NCBI GenBank assembly: GCA_944389545.1
Contig: CALXMT010000002.1
Location: 44,645 to 108,644, forward strand
From: an uncultured Kiritimatiellota bacterium
Lineage (GTDB): Bacteria; Verrucomicrobiota; Kiritimatiellia; RFP12; DVOR01
Direction of reading: 5' to 3'
DNA: 64,000 bases
The notes below the pieces were generated by a model. The model saw only the letters and a program-made list of their open reading frames with translations, was not told where the DNA came from and ran no database searches. Below, piece by piece: positions 8,978 through 16,323 of this stretch. How positions within the stretch are numbered: the stretch's first letter is position 1; the number at the start of each line of letters is the position of its first letter. The position numbers and the translations under genes were made by a program.

Positions 8978-10684
8978 ATGTTTGGATTGAGATCGTTTGA
9001 CTTGCGCTTGGATTTGCGCCGGATTTGGGTGACGACCCGATTGAGTGCGTGGGACTTGATAGTGCCGGTCCTGTTGGCTGGCGCGCTTGTCTTCATCTTT
9101 ATCTTCCGCGGAACGCCGGAGGACGCTTTTTCGACCTTTATTTTCTTCTCCACGCTCTATTTCTTTTGGACGGGCCTCTTCGCCACTTGCCAAATCGTCA
9201 ATGGCGCCATTGAGTCAGGGGAGTGGGCCTATTGGGTGCTTGGGACGCGCCGTGCAATCAAGACCTACCTTGTCGCGCAGGTGATTTACCAAGCATTTCT
9301 GATGTTGCTTATCACTGTGGCATTTTGCGCGACCTTGCTTCTCCTTTGTTGGGTTGGGCGCGGTTATTGGACGGATGCGCTTGTGAATCCCTATATTGGA
9401 CCAGAGACCTATGACGTCATCTGCCCCAAGGAGCTCGCGCTCTTCTTGGGCGACGAGACGGCCGGGAAACTTGCCGAGACGGAGGCATTGGTTCGCTGGG
9501 GCATCCTGGCGCGCTTTGTCCTTTTCCATGGCGTGGGGCTGTTCTGTGCCGGTTTCGCCGGTATCGTGATTGGACTGATCCTGAGTGGAACCTTCCGCAA
9601 GCCGCTCCATTCCATCACCGCGGCAATCTTTATGGTCATGGTGACGATTGTCGTTTCTTTCACCTCGCTCAATGCGACACGCCTCGATGATGGGCAGGAC
9701 AATCCGCTTTCCCTTTCCGATCACTCCCGCCCCCCGCTTTTCCTTCCCGTGCTTTACGCATGGCAGGAGCACGCCGTGCAGGGCCGCCCGTTCTGGGATA
9801 TTGTCGCGCCGCCGGTCGAATATCCTGCGCCGCAGCGCTACTTGGAGAATGACCCAATCGCGGTTTTGAAGACGGTGGACAGACCTTTGCTCTCGCATTC
9901 CTTGGGAGGGCGCGGAATCTTCTCTTGGCTTCACGCCGTCTCTTTCTTCCTGCCGCAACGTTATTTCTTTAACATCTCCCATGTGACCGTTCCGCGCTAT
10001 GGCTACCTCTCCAGGGGCGGAGCCTGGGGAGGAATGGCGTGGGGCGGCGGCGATGAGGGCGCGAATGCGGAGAACGTGACAAAAAATCCCTGCACGCGGC
10101 GCGAGGATGGGGTGTATTGTCCTTGCGTGTATTGTCTGCAGCTTGTCCCCCATGCCTCCTTCAATCCTTTCCGTTTCCTGACAGACGAGGATTGGCGGCG
10201 GTTACAGGAAGTGCAGGCACGTCTGGGGTATTATCCCGGCATTCGATATGATTACGCGCAGATTCATGGGCGCTATAGTAAATGGGACACCCCGAAAAAC
10301 CGCGCGACCGCCGACGCATTGGCGCCGGATCGGCAAGCCGTCTGTTGGCTGGACGACTATGAGCCGAGATGGAAGTCCGGCATGGGCTCCGCCTATAGTT
10401 GCATTCCGGACTGCTTCAAGGATTCGGAGACCTACTTTGGCGTTGATTTGGACGAGCTCGAAGAGGATGACCGGCGGTTGGCTCTGGAGACGCTCGAACG
10501 CGTGCGCGCAAGCATCCGCCAGTCTCGGGCGGAGGAATTGGAAATCCTCTACGGCCTGTGGTGGAAGACGGTAGGGGGAGAGTTCCTCGCACTTCTATGT
10601 TCCATGGCGCTTTGGATTGTGATTTATCGCGTTATTTTGCTTCCCATCTTGCCGATCCGCACCCAACTTCAGACCTTACGATGA
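8978..10684 (+). CDS. ABC-2-like permease with very large Cys-rich extracytoplasmic loop
   Basis: 568 residues. Hydrophobic segments lie at about 26-43, 51-73, 101-125, 173-203, 212-231 and 536-556, i.e. six membrane spans as in ABC-2-type or ABCG-like permeases. Between spans five and six is a ~300-residue hydrophilic loop with several cysteines (NPCTR, CPCVYC, SCIPDC), which would sit outside the inner membrane and may be disulfide-bonded. ABCG proteins also carry their largest external loop between spans five and six, but a much shorter one. AAGGGG precedes the ATG. The gene pairs with the ATPase just upstream and overlaps the next gene as ATGA. The substrate is unknown. I am confident it is a permease and unsure of the subfamily. 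Confidence 0.82.
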   Translation: MFGLRSFDLRLDLRRIWVTTRLSAWDLIVPVLLAGALVFIFIFRGTPEDAFSTFIFFSTLYFFWTGLFATCQIVNGAIESGEWAYWVLGTRRAIKTYLVAQVIYQAFLMLLITVAFCATLLLLCWVGRGYWTDALVNPYIGPETYDVICPKELALFLGDETAGKLAETEALVRWGILARFVLFHGVGLFCAGFAGIVIGLILSGTFRKPLHSITAAIFMVMVTIVVSFTSLNATRLDDGQDNPLSLSDHSRPPLFLPVLYAWQEHAVQGRPFWDIVAPPVEYPAPQRYLENDPIAVLKTVDRPLLSHSLGGRGIFSWLHAVSFFLPQRYFFNISHVTVPRYGYLSRGGAWGGMAWGGGDEGANAENVTKNPCTRREDGVYCPCVYCLQLVPHASFNPFRFLTDEDWRRLQEVQARLGYYPGIRYDYAQIHGRYSKWDTPKNRATADALAPDRQAVCWLDDYEPRWKSGMGSAYSCIPDCFKDSETYFGVDLDELEEDDRRLALETLERVRASIRQSRAEELEILYGLWWKTVGGEFLALLCSMALWIVIYRVILLPILPIRTQLQTLR

Positions 10685-11880
10685 GGACCCCAATGAAACG
10701 TCTGTTCTTGCCCGTCTTTCTGTGCTCCGCTTGTGTGCTGTTCGCGCAAGCCCCAAAAGACAACACTACGGGACCGTCTTATGAATTCACGCAACGGATG
10801 GACTTCTCGTATATCCGGTTCGTGTTCCGCAATGGTGCGGAGTTCACGGATTTGTTGGGTTCTTCCCTGTCTTATCGCCTTAGGCTCCCGATTTGGCGCG
10901 ATAATGAGGGGAAGTGGGACTTTGCGGACGTTCAGGATGTTCCTATCGAGAAAAGGGTGACGGTCAGCCTCTCCCAGGATGACCTTGAACGGGAGTTCCT
11001 GGGCACGCTTCTGAAAGATACATTGTTACAACGTGACCTCAACGGCAGGTTCTTGTCGCCCATGAGTCTGTATCCGACCAACTTGGAACGACCGTGCGTC
11101 ACGGAAATCCTGCCGGCCCTGCAACGCTATTTGTTGCAAGGGGAACGCTGTTATCCGCATACGGGCTTTCTGCCTTACGTGCGACGGGGCCCATTCTCAA
11201 GCAGCATTGGTGAGCCAACCCTACTCAACGCTTTGGCAGACCCCGGCCGATTCTCGGTGACAGAGACACCACAGCGTACGATTCGGGTCGAATACAATCC
11301 CGAGAGCGGGCGTGCCACTGGTTCCTACACCATTTTTGGACGCTTCGGCAGTTGGTCGAGCAGCGCGAATTTCACGGTGTTGGACGAGTCGGACGCGATT
11401 TGCGCGGAAGTCGACCCCTATCTTGGTCTCTTGACCCAGGCGAGCTTAAAGATCGTGCTCGAATCTGTCCCAAAAGACGGATCCTTGGTCGCCATGCGCG
11501 GCGGGGACTCAGAGTTGTGTGAGATTAAACTTCCGACAGCGCGGTTCTTCATCGATTTGCGGTTGCGCCCCGCGGAATCTCCTGGGAAACCTAACCGATA
11601 TGAGAATTATTTCGTCAGCGATGACGGCGAGAGTTTCGAGCTGAACGCCGCCGAAGCCGCGGGAAAGATGACCATTCGGCTCTTCCGAAACCTGCGAATC
11701 GCTCAAGACCGTGCCACCTTCGAGATTGAGTGCGGTGAACTGACGCCGCGGGGAGACGCGTTCGTCGGGAAAGCCAAGGATGGTTCTGAGCTGAGGTTGA
11801 CGAAGACGGATTCTGGTTGCACGGTTTCGTGGGAACCTGCCAACCTGCGCAAGCCTATTCAATTCTCGCGTGCGGACTGA
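10681..11880 (+). CDS. Secreted protein of unknown family, last gene of the ABC operon
   Basis: 399 residues from the ATG at 10681, which overlaps the permease stop as ATGA; a second ATG at 10693 is possible. A signal peptide (KRLFLPVFLCSACVLFAQA) directs export; the cysteine within it is not in a convincing lipobox. The mature part is beta-rich, with repeated strand patterns, and shows no catalytic motif. It is the last gene before an 820-bp gap, so it probably closes the operon that starts upstream of the window. Exported proteins on both sides of an ABC pair suggest a dedicated envelope assembly or a substrate-modifier set, but the function is unknown. Confidence 0.8.
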   Translation: MRTPMKRLFLPVFLCSACVLFAQAPKDNTTGPSYEFTQRMDFSYIRFVFRNGAEFTDLLGSSLSYRLRLPIWRDNEGKWDFADVQDVPIEKRVTVSLSQDDLEREFLGTLLKDTLLQRDLNGRFLSPMSLYPTNLERPCVTEILPALQRYLLQGERCYPHTGFLPYVRRGPFSSSIGEPTLLNALADPGRFSVTETPQRTIRVEYNPESGRATGSYTIFGRFGSWSSSANFTVLDESDAICAEVDPYLGLLTQASLKIVLESVPKDGSLVAMRGGDSELCEIKLPTARFFIDLRLRPAESPGKPNRYENYFVSDDGESFELNAAEAAGKMTIRLFRNLRIAQDRATFEIECGELTPRGDAFVGKAKDGSELRLTKTDSGCTVSWEPANLRKPIQFSRAD

Positions 11881-12300
11881 GTTCCCCTGTGGTTTCGCAT
11901 AGATTTTTAAGAAGCGCTTAAAGGGAATTGGAAGTTCGGAGGCTTGGCTTTCTTTGTAGAGGGGGCACCTCCGCCCTTTATAATCGATAATGAAAAAGAG
12001 GACGATAGACACAAAGTGAGGTGGGATGTATGTAGAAAGGTCGGGTCGAATAGGGCCAAGAAGATAAAAAGTACGTATTATGAGGTAAATTTCGACCCTT
12101 TTGCGAAACCAGAAAGAGCGCTCGATTCGGAGAATACTGGGATTAATCTTACTTTGTCGACTCTTTTTACTTTTTTATCACCGACTTAAAAGCCTTCGCT
12201 TCCTTGTTTATGCCTTAAAAAGATGAGGGCTTCCTCCTTCAAGAGGGAGCCCTCAAAGGTAGTGTTTACCATCCTTTCCAAGCGTCCTCTAAAGGTCCCT
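11881..12300. other. AT-richer non-coding gap after the ABC operon
   Basis: This stretch has visibly lower GC than the flanking genes and holds no convincing gene. A possible 81-codon frame at 11944-12189 lacks a ribosome site and protein-like composition. A hairpin sits at 12225-12254 (separate entry), and the 23-bp repeat array begins just after. Confidence 0.6.
12225..12254 (-). terminator. Hairpin with T-tract on the minus strand
   Basis: GAGGGCT and AGCCCTC form the base of a stem extended by CCTC/GAGGG around a short loop. On the minus strand it is followed by ATCTTTTTAAGG, the layout of a rho-independent terminator. No minus-strand gene runs into it, so it may act weakly in both directions or block antisense transcription. 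Confidence 0.4.
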
Positions 12301-12440
12301 TTCTGGACCACTATAGGGTCTCGCTATGGACCACTATAGGGGTCGACCCCCGACCACTATAGTGGTTGACCTCGGACCACTATAGGGTCTCGCCTCGAAC
12401 CCTTAAGGGTCTCGCGAAAGGCCTTTAGGGAGTCTCTCAG
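12283..12440. repeat. 23-bp TATAG-core repeat array, locus 1
   Basis: Units starting GACCACTATAGGG recur at 12306, 12329, 12352, 12375 and 12397 (the last reads GAACCCTTAAGGG), with spacings of 23, 23, 23 and 22 bp and degenerate ends (CTAAAGGTCCC, GCCTTTAGGG). Cores are palindromic or nearly so (CCACTATAGTGG, CCCTTAAGGG) and are separated by GGTCTC or GGTCGACC. The same family is found at three other loci in the window. Confidence 0.9.
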
Positions 12441-12513
12441 AAACCGTCAGTCCTTTCGGTTGGGGTCGCCTTATTGCTGTTTCTATCTGTGAAACTTTTC
12501 ATGCAATAAAACG

Positions 12514-12540
12514 CGTCAAGTCAACGTTCTCCGCTTGACG
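12514..12540. promoter_or_regulatory. Inverted-repeat operator candidate
   Basis: CGTCAAG (12514-12520) and CTTGACG (12534-12540) form perfect 7-bp arms whose centres lie 20 bp apart, two helical turns. The right arm contains the -35 hexamer of the promoter at 12535. A dimeric repressor or activator site is a reasonable reading; the regulator is unknown. Confidence 0.5.
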
Positions 12541-12564
12541 GGGTGGCGTGGGATGGGATAAACT
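12535..12564 (+). promoter_or_regulatory. Sigma-70-type promoter for the WG-repeat protein gene
   Basis: TTGACG (12535-12540) and TAAACT (12559-12564) are separated by 18 bp. Transcription would start near 12571, leaving a ~130-nt leader before the gene at 12703. Confidence 0.55.
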
Positions 12565-12702
12565 AATCCCGTAAATGGAAAGGGAAACGCAAGTGGCGGT
12601 CTATGCACAGAGTTTGACATTCAGCGTTGTGACGATACTTGCAAGGCAGAGGAACGTCGTCTTTGGAGTGCTTTTTAAGAGTAGTCAGGAAGGGTTGAAT
12701 AA

Positions 12703-14046
12703 GTGGGGACGATGAGATTCTTAGGATTGTGTTGTTTGCTCCTGGCTGTTGAGGCTCGGGGATGGGAGGAGGGCGCGTATCCGATTCTGTTGGCCGCGGA
12801 GGATAGGTTTGAGCCTGTCGGCGTGGTGGATCGTTTCGGAACCATCCAATGTGCACGAGGCGTCTATGTGTATCCGCCGTCGTTTGCGGATGGCGCCGAC
12901 TCGGGGTGGGCGATTCGTCGTCGCGACGGTGTGGTCGTTCATGTGGATAAGGTGGGGAATGAGCGTTTCGAGTTGCCGGAAGCGTGGTTTGACGATGTTC
13001 ATCCTTGGGCGGTTTATGCGAATATCTCGGAGGGAGAGCTTGTCTGTTTCGTCGACGCGTTGGAGTTGCCGAAAGAGGAAGAGCGGCGGTATGTATGCGT
13101 GAACAGCCGGGGGGTGCCGAGCCGGGTGTATGAGGGAAACGGGACGGCGTTTTATCATGGCCGTGCGGTCGTGAGGCGTGATGGATGGGTCTATTTGTTG
13201 GACCATGATTATCGAGAGGTGCCGGTGTGCAGGGATGTGGAGGGGATAACGGTCGGTGAATTTTGGAATGGGCCTTATGCGGTGCTTGTGCTTCGCCATC
13301 CACGCGCGAAGGTTTGGGAGAAGGCAAGAAGAAGAGAGGAGTGGGCTCGGCGGCGATCGCAGTTCTCACGGAAGAGGCGCAGCCAAGGCGGGGGTGGTCC
13401 GAGAGCGGCGGAGGTGGCATCCATCATCCCCGCCATTGAGGATTGGCCATGGCCATACGATACGGTGCGGATAGTGAACAGGTTTGGCGAGCGTGTGGCG
13501 GAGGTTCCGCTTGTGGAGGATGATGGGAACATGTATGCGCTCTTGCGGTGCGTTTCCTCAAAGGGGTGTTTTGTCCCGGTGTTGGATGTCCAAGGACGTG
13601 TCCGCTATCGCTACTATCTCTTTGCGGAGCGCCGCTACTTGGAGGACTTCGCTTGTGAGCGTATTTTGGGGGATGGGTTTCAGGACGATGCGGCATTTGT
13701 CCGGATTGGGGATACGGTCTTTATCTTTGAGGCGGATGGCCGTTTGAGTCGGTTGGATGAGGTCTATCTCAGTGGAGAAGAAGGGGCTTCGGATTTCGTT
13801 TCAAGCGGGTTTCATTATGGCCATGCTTTGATGCAACGACGCGATGGGAGTCGCGTTTTCATCGATAAGCATGGTGCCGCAATCAAAGAAGTGCCAGGGG
13901 CGTGGGGGAAGATTGAGCCAATCGCAGGTTGCCCGCTTTGGGAAGTCCGTGAATCCATGCCGAATAACCGCTGTCGAACACTTTTCTTGGATAGACAGTT
14001 GAATGTGATTGAGACCGGGGATTTGCTGGAGCATGACCGTCTTTAG
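12703..14046 (+). CDS. Secreted WG-repeat-like protein
   Basis: 447 residues from the GTG at 12703, chosen because AGGAAGGG lies 8 bases upstream; ATG 12712 would have its ribosome site 17 bases away. A hydrophobic N-terminus (MRFLGLCCLLLAVEA) looks like a signal peptide. The body contains repeats of the type (G)-A-(x)-RRDG-V-(V/F)-D--G, for example WAIRRRDGVVVHVDKVG, AVVRRDGWVYLLDHD and ALMQRRDGSRVFIDKHG. This resembles the WG beta-repeat family, which builds beta-propeller-like exported proteins in many bacteria. A basic, low-complexity linker (roughly 205-230, KARRREEWARRRSQ) splits the protein. It is followed within 26 bp by a lipoprotein gene. Function unknown; WG-type assignment moderate. 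Confidence 0.8.
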   Translation: MGTMRFLGLCCLLLAVEARGWEEGAYPILLAAEDRFEPVGVVDRFGTIQCARGVYVYPPSFADGADSGWAIRRRDGVVVHVDKVGNERFELPEAWFDDVHPWAVYANISEGELVCFVDALELPKEEERRYVCVNSRGVPSRVYEGNGTAFYHGRAVVRRDGWVYLLDHDYREVPVCRDVEGITVGEFWNGPYAVLVLRHPRAKVWEKARRREEWARRRSQFSRKRRSQGGGGPRAAEVASIIPAIEDWPWPYDTVRIVNRFGERVAEVPLVEDDGNMYALLRCVSSKGCFVPVLDVQGRVRYRYYLFAERRYLEDFACERILGDGFQDDAAFVRIGDTVFIFEADGRLSRLDEVYLSGEEGASDFVSSGFHYGHALMQRRDGSRVFIDKHGAAIKEVPGAWGKIEPIAGCPLWEVRESMPNNRCRTLFLDRQLNVIETGDLLEHDRL

Positions 14047-14072
14047 TTGTATTTACAAGAAAAGGTGCTTCC

Positions 14073-14669
14073 ATGAGAGCTTTGATGTGCTTGAGTACTG
14101 TGGTTTTTCTTATTGGATGCGCGACGCAATCCTCAAAATCGACAGAGGACAACGCTGCGGCAGTTGATACAGCGCGTCTGATGTCGTCAGACGAAGATGG
14201 TGAAGCGAAAAGGGGTCGTCTGGAAAGTTCCCTTTCCGCTTCCAAGGTTTCGGTAGGGGAGGCATTTTATTTGGAGGAACGGTTTTCAAATGAGGGGAAT
14301 AGACGGTGTTCGATTTTGTCGACGGGAGTGTACTCGGCTTTAGAGCGATTTTGCGAAGAATCGGGAGAATGGGAACAGGTGGATATAGATCCAGAGACAC
14401 TGACATGCGATCCTGGGTCGGGCGTGGCGGGTTTTATCCCATGGACTGAGTGTCCCATTGCCAGCGAGTATGAGATTGAAAATCCTTCCATGGAGAGGGC
14501 TGAATGGCGTGAGCGGTCTTGTGTCGCATACTTTCCGCTCTTTCCGGGGGAAACGCTTTTTGTGAGACAAACGCTGTCCATCAATAAACCTGGCCGATAT
14601 CGGATTTACTATTTTGGTACTTCGTGGACAACCTTACCTTTGCCGATGGAATTTGAGGTTGTTGAATAG
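14073..14669 (+). CDS. Predicted lipoprotein
   Basis: 198 residues. The N-terminus MRALMCLSTVVFLIGC ends in a lipobox (LIGC), so the protein is predicted to be lipid-anchored on the periplasmic side. The mature part begins with a Ser/Thr/Asp-rich linker, then VSVGEAFYLEE and a beta-rich domain with two cysteine-containing loops. The family is not recognised. AAAAGG precedes the start, and the gene lies 26 bp after the WG-repeat gene and 19 bp before another small lipoprotein that shares a GE-F-L motif (GEAFYL against GESFFL). The two lipoproteins may be distant relatives. Function unknown. Confidence 0.8.
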   Translation: MRALMCLSTVVFLIGCATQSSKSTEDNAAAVDTARLMSSDEDGEAKRGRLESSLSASKVSVGEAFYLEERFSNEGNRRCSILSTGVYSALERFCEESGEWEQVDIDPETLTCDPGSGVAGFIPWTECPIASEYEIENPSMERAEWRERSCVAYFPLFPGETLFVRQTLSINKPGRYRIYYFGTSWTTLPLPMEFEVVE

Positions 14670-14688
14670 TATTAAAAGAGGCGTGGCG

Positions 14689-15033
14689 ATGAAAAAGGCC
14701 GTTTGTCCATTGCTCTGTATTCTGCTTGGGCTGTCGCTTGCCGCTTGTCGTTCGCAGGTAGCCTATCGCGAGTGCCCGAACGAGGCCGCGCTAGGGGAGT
14801 CTTTCTTCCTGGCTCGAAATGATTTGTTGCAAGGTACCTTTTATTGTGGGAGTGATACGGCGTGGCACTATTTCGTGGTCAAAAGGCGGGTGATGGGTGT
14901 CTCTTTCAGAGAGGGGTTCAGGGCGCCTGCCACAATCGAATTGCCATTTCTCATCAAAGCATTCAGCGAAGAGGAAACCTTTTGGGTCGCCATTGACGGC
15001 TATCAAGATTGGCTGAATGGGTTGGGTGAATGA
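14689..15033 (+). CDS. Small predicted lipoprotein
   Basis: 114 residues from the ATG at 14689; the frame is open upstream, but only this start gives the signal peptide MKKAVCPLLCILLGLSLAAC with lipobox LAAC. The mature ~95 residues contain ALGESFFLARND, similar to GEAFYLEE in the preceding lipoprotein, and a basic strand (VVKRRVMG). No family recognised. It probably forms an operon with the two genes upstream, as the same-strand gaps are 26 and 19 bp. It could be a shortened relative of the preceding gene; its short length is unusual for such a domain. Confidence 0.75.
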   Translation: MKKAVCPLLCILLGLSLAACRSQVAYRECPNEAALGESFFLARNDLLQGTFYCGSDTAWHYFVVKRRVMGVSFREGFRAPATIELPFLIKAFSEEETFWVAIDGYQDWLNGLGE

Positions 15034-15092
15034 AGGCAGAGTTGTTTGTCTCCATCTGGGAGCTCTTGGGGTGCAGGGTGGTCGCTTTTTGT

Positions 15093-15098
15093 TACAAT
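15093..15098 (+). promoter_or_regulatory. -10 element upstream of the nucleotidyltransferase gene
   Basis: TACAAT preceded by TGT (TG-n extended -10 form) lies about 50 bp before the ATG at 15148. No good -35 is visible. Confidence 0.35.
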
Positions 15099-15147
15099 GG
15101 CATCTGTTTTGAGAAGCGATGTGTCGGCATTGCAAAGGAGAAGCGAT

Positions 15148-15951
15148 ATGGCGACTTTCCAAGAAATGATTGGAACGGTGATTCCCGAGAAACTGCGGGA
15201 GATTGAGACGCGCGAGCAGGTGAAGATTCTGCATTGCGTGGAATCGGGCAGTCGCGCGTGGGGATTTGAGTCGCCGGACAGTGACTATGACGTGCGGTTC
15301 GTCTATGTGCGCAGGCCGGAGCATTATCTGCGGCTGGACAGGCCGCGGGATGTCATCGAATGGCAGTTGGACGAGACGTTGGACATCAATGGCTGGGACT
15401 TGCAGAAGGCGTTGCGGTTGTTGCATGGCTCGAACCCCACGCTCTTTGAGTGGGATCGGTCGGACATCGTCTATCGGAGCACGCCGGAGTGGGCGGGGAT
15501 CTCCGCCGCGATGGGACGCTTCTTTTCTCCGAAAGCCGGGATTTATCACTATCTCCACACGGCTCGGGGGACCCTGCGCAGTTACTTCAACGGCGAGCGC
15601 GTGAAGCTGAAGAAGTATTTCTACGTGCTTCGGCCTATTCTGGCGTGTCGGTGGATTCTGGCGCGTCGGACGCCACCGCCCATGCGGTTTGAGGTGTTGG
15701 CGGAGGCTTGCCTCGACCGTGCGTTGGAGCCGATTGTGGCGGGATTGTTGCGGCGGAAGCGCGAGACGCCGGAGCTCGGGACGGGGCCGCGCATCGCCGC
15801 GCTCGACGCCTATCTCTTCGCCTCCATCGAGGAACTGGAACGCATTGTGCAGACCTTGCCGCATGAGGAGAAGGGGACGTGGGAGGCGTTGAACGGGCTC
15901 TTTCTGGAAGCGCTCCACCAAAGCTGGGGACAGCCCGGGCTGACGAGCTGA
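15148..15951 (+). CDS. Predicted nucleotidyltransferase (RlaP/YcgL-like family)
   Basis: 267 residues from the ATG at 15148, with AAAGGAG 7 bases upstream. The nucleotidyltransferase core is visible as ESGSRAWGFESPDSDYDVRF: the GSR--G pattern with two metal-binding aspartates in DSDYD. This is characteristic of the predicted nucleotidyltransferases related to the RlaP group (DNA polymerase beta superfamily). The middle contains SNPTLFEW and RGTLRSYFNGERVKLKKYFYVLRP, also typical of that group, and the C-terminus is helical. Members are sometimes found with RNA ligases, but no ligase is next to it here. Substrate unknown. It stands alone between the lipoproteins and proS. Confidence 0.85.
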   Translation: MATFQEMIGTVIPEKLREIETREQVKILHCVESGSRAWGFESPDSDYDVRFVYVRRPEHYLRLDRPRDVIEWQLDETLDINGWDLQKALRLLHGSNPTLFEWDRSDIVYRSTPEWAGISAAMGRFFSPKAGIYHYLHTARGTLRSYFNGERVKLKKYFYVLRPILACRWILARRTPPPMRFEVLAEACLDRALEPIVAGLLRRKRETPELGTGPRIAALDAYLFASIEELERIVQTLPHEEKGTWEALNGLFLEALHQSWGQPGLTS

Positions 15952-15975
15952 AGTTTTCCACGAAGACGCCAAAAG

Positions 15976-16043
15976 AACGCAAGGGCCTGGGCACTTCACC
16001 GTTCGGCGCGTTGCGCCTCACTACCGTGTCCATCCCTTGCGTT
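15976..16043 (+). repeat. Palindromic intergenic repeat B, copy 1
   Basis: A 68-bp hairpin element: AACGCAAGGG pairs with CCCTTGCGTT, GGGCAC with GTGTCC (one wobble), and an inner GGCGC-GTT-GCGCC loop. Near-identical copies lie at 29138 and 50589, with inverted copies at 32499 and 55277. Confidence 0.85.
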
Positions 16044-16124
16044 TCTTCCGTTTTCTTGAAAGTCCCAGGCTTCGCAGGAGGACTACCAGGACAAGGGGTG
16101 GATCTGTCGTCTCGGAGAAGGGGA

Positions 16125-16175
16125 GGGGTGGTTGTGCCACCCCAGAGAACAGTGAACAGAGAACAGAGCGCCCGA
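16125..16175 (-). repeat. 7-mer and hairpin repeat module H (inverted, degraded)
   Basis: GGGGTGG-TTGTG-CCACCCC (16125-16143) forms a perfect 7-bp stem, followed by AGAGAACAGTGAACAGAG, the reverse complement of the CTCTGTTCTCTG tract found in the other copies. The second hairpin is degraded. Confidence 0.65.
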
Positions 16176-16262
16176 TAGAGCCCGAGGCGGTTCGCACCCA
16201 CAGTTGCGTCTCCGCAATCCACCATTTTCCCCGGACTGCATTGGAGCGAAATGTGTTTTTAC

Positions 16263-16291
16263 TTGATTTTATCGCGAGAATTTGGGATACT
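16263..16291 (+). promoter_or_regulatory. Promoter for proS
   Basis: TTGATT (16263-16268) and GATACT (16286-16291) with a 17-bp spacer, 33 bp before the proS start. Confidence 0.5.
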
Positions 16292-16323
16292 TATGCGTGT
16301 TTTTTGGTTTTGAGGGTATTTCG

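Noticed and set aside
11944..12189. 81-codon plus-strand gene in the AT-richer gap
   Set aside because: No ribosome-binding site, unlike composition, and no recognisable features; probably chance.
12283..12440. CRISPR array
   Set aside because: Units are contiguous with 22-23 bp period and no unique spacers, and no cas gene is present.
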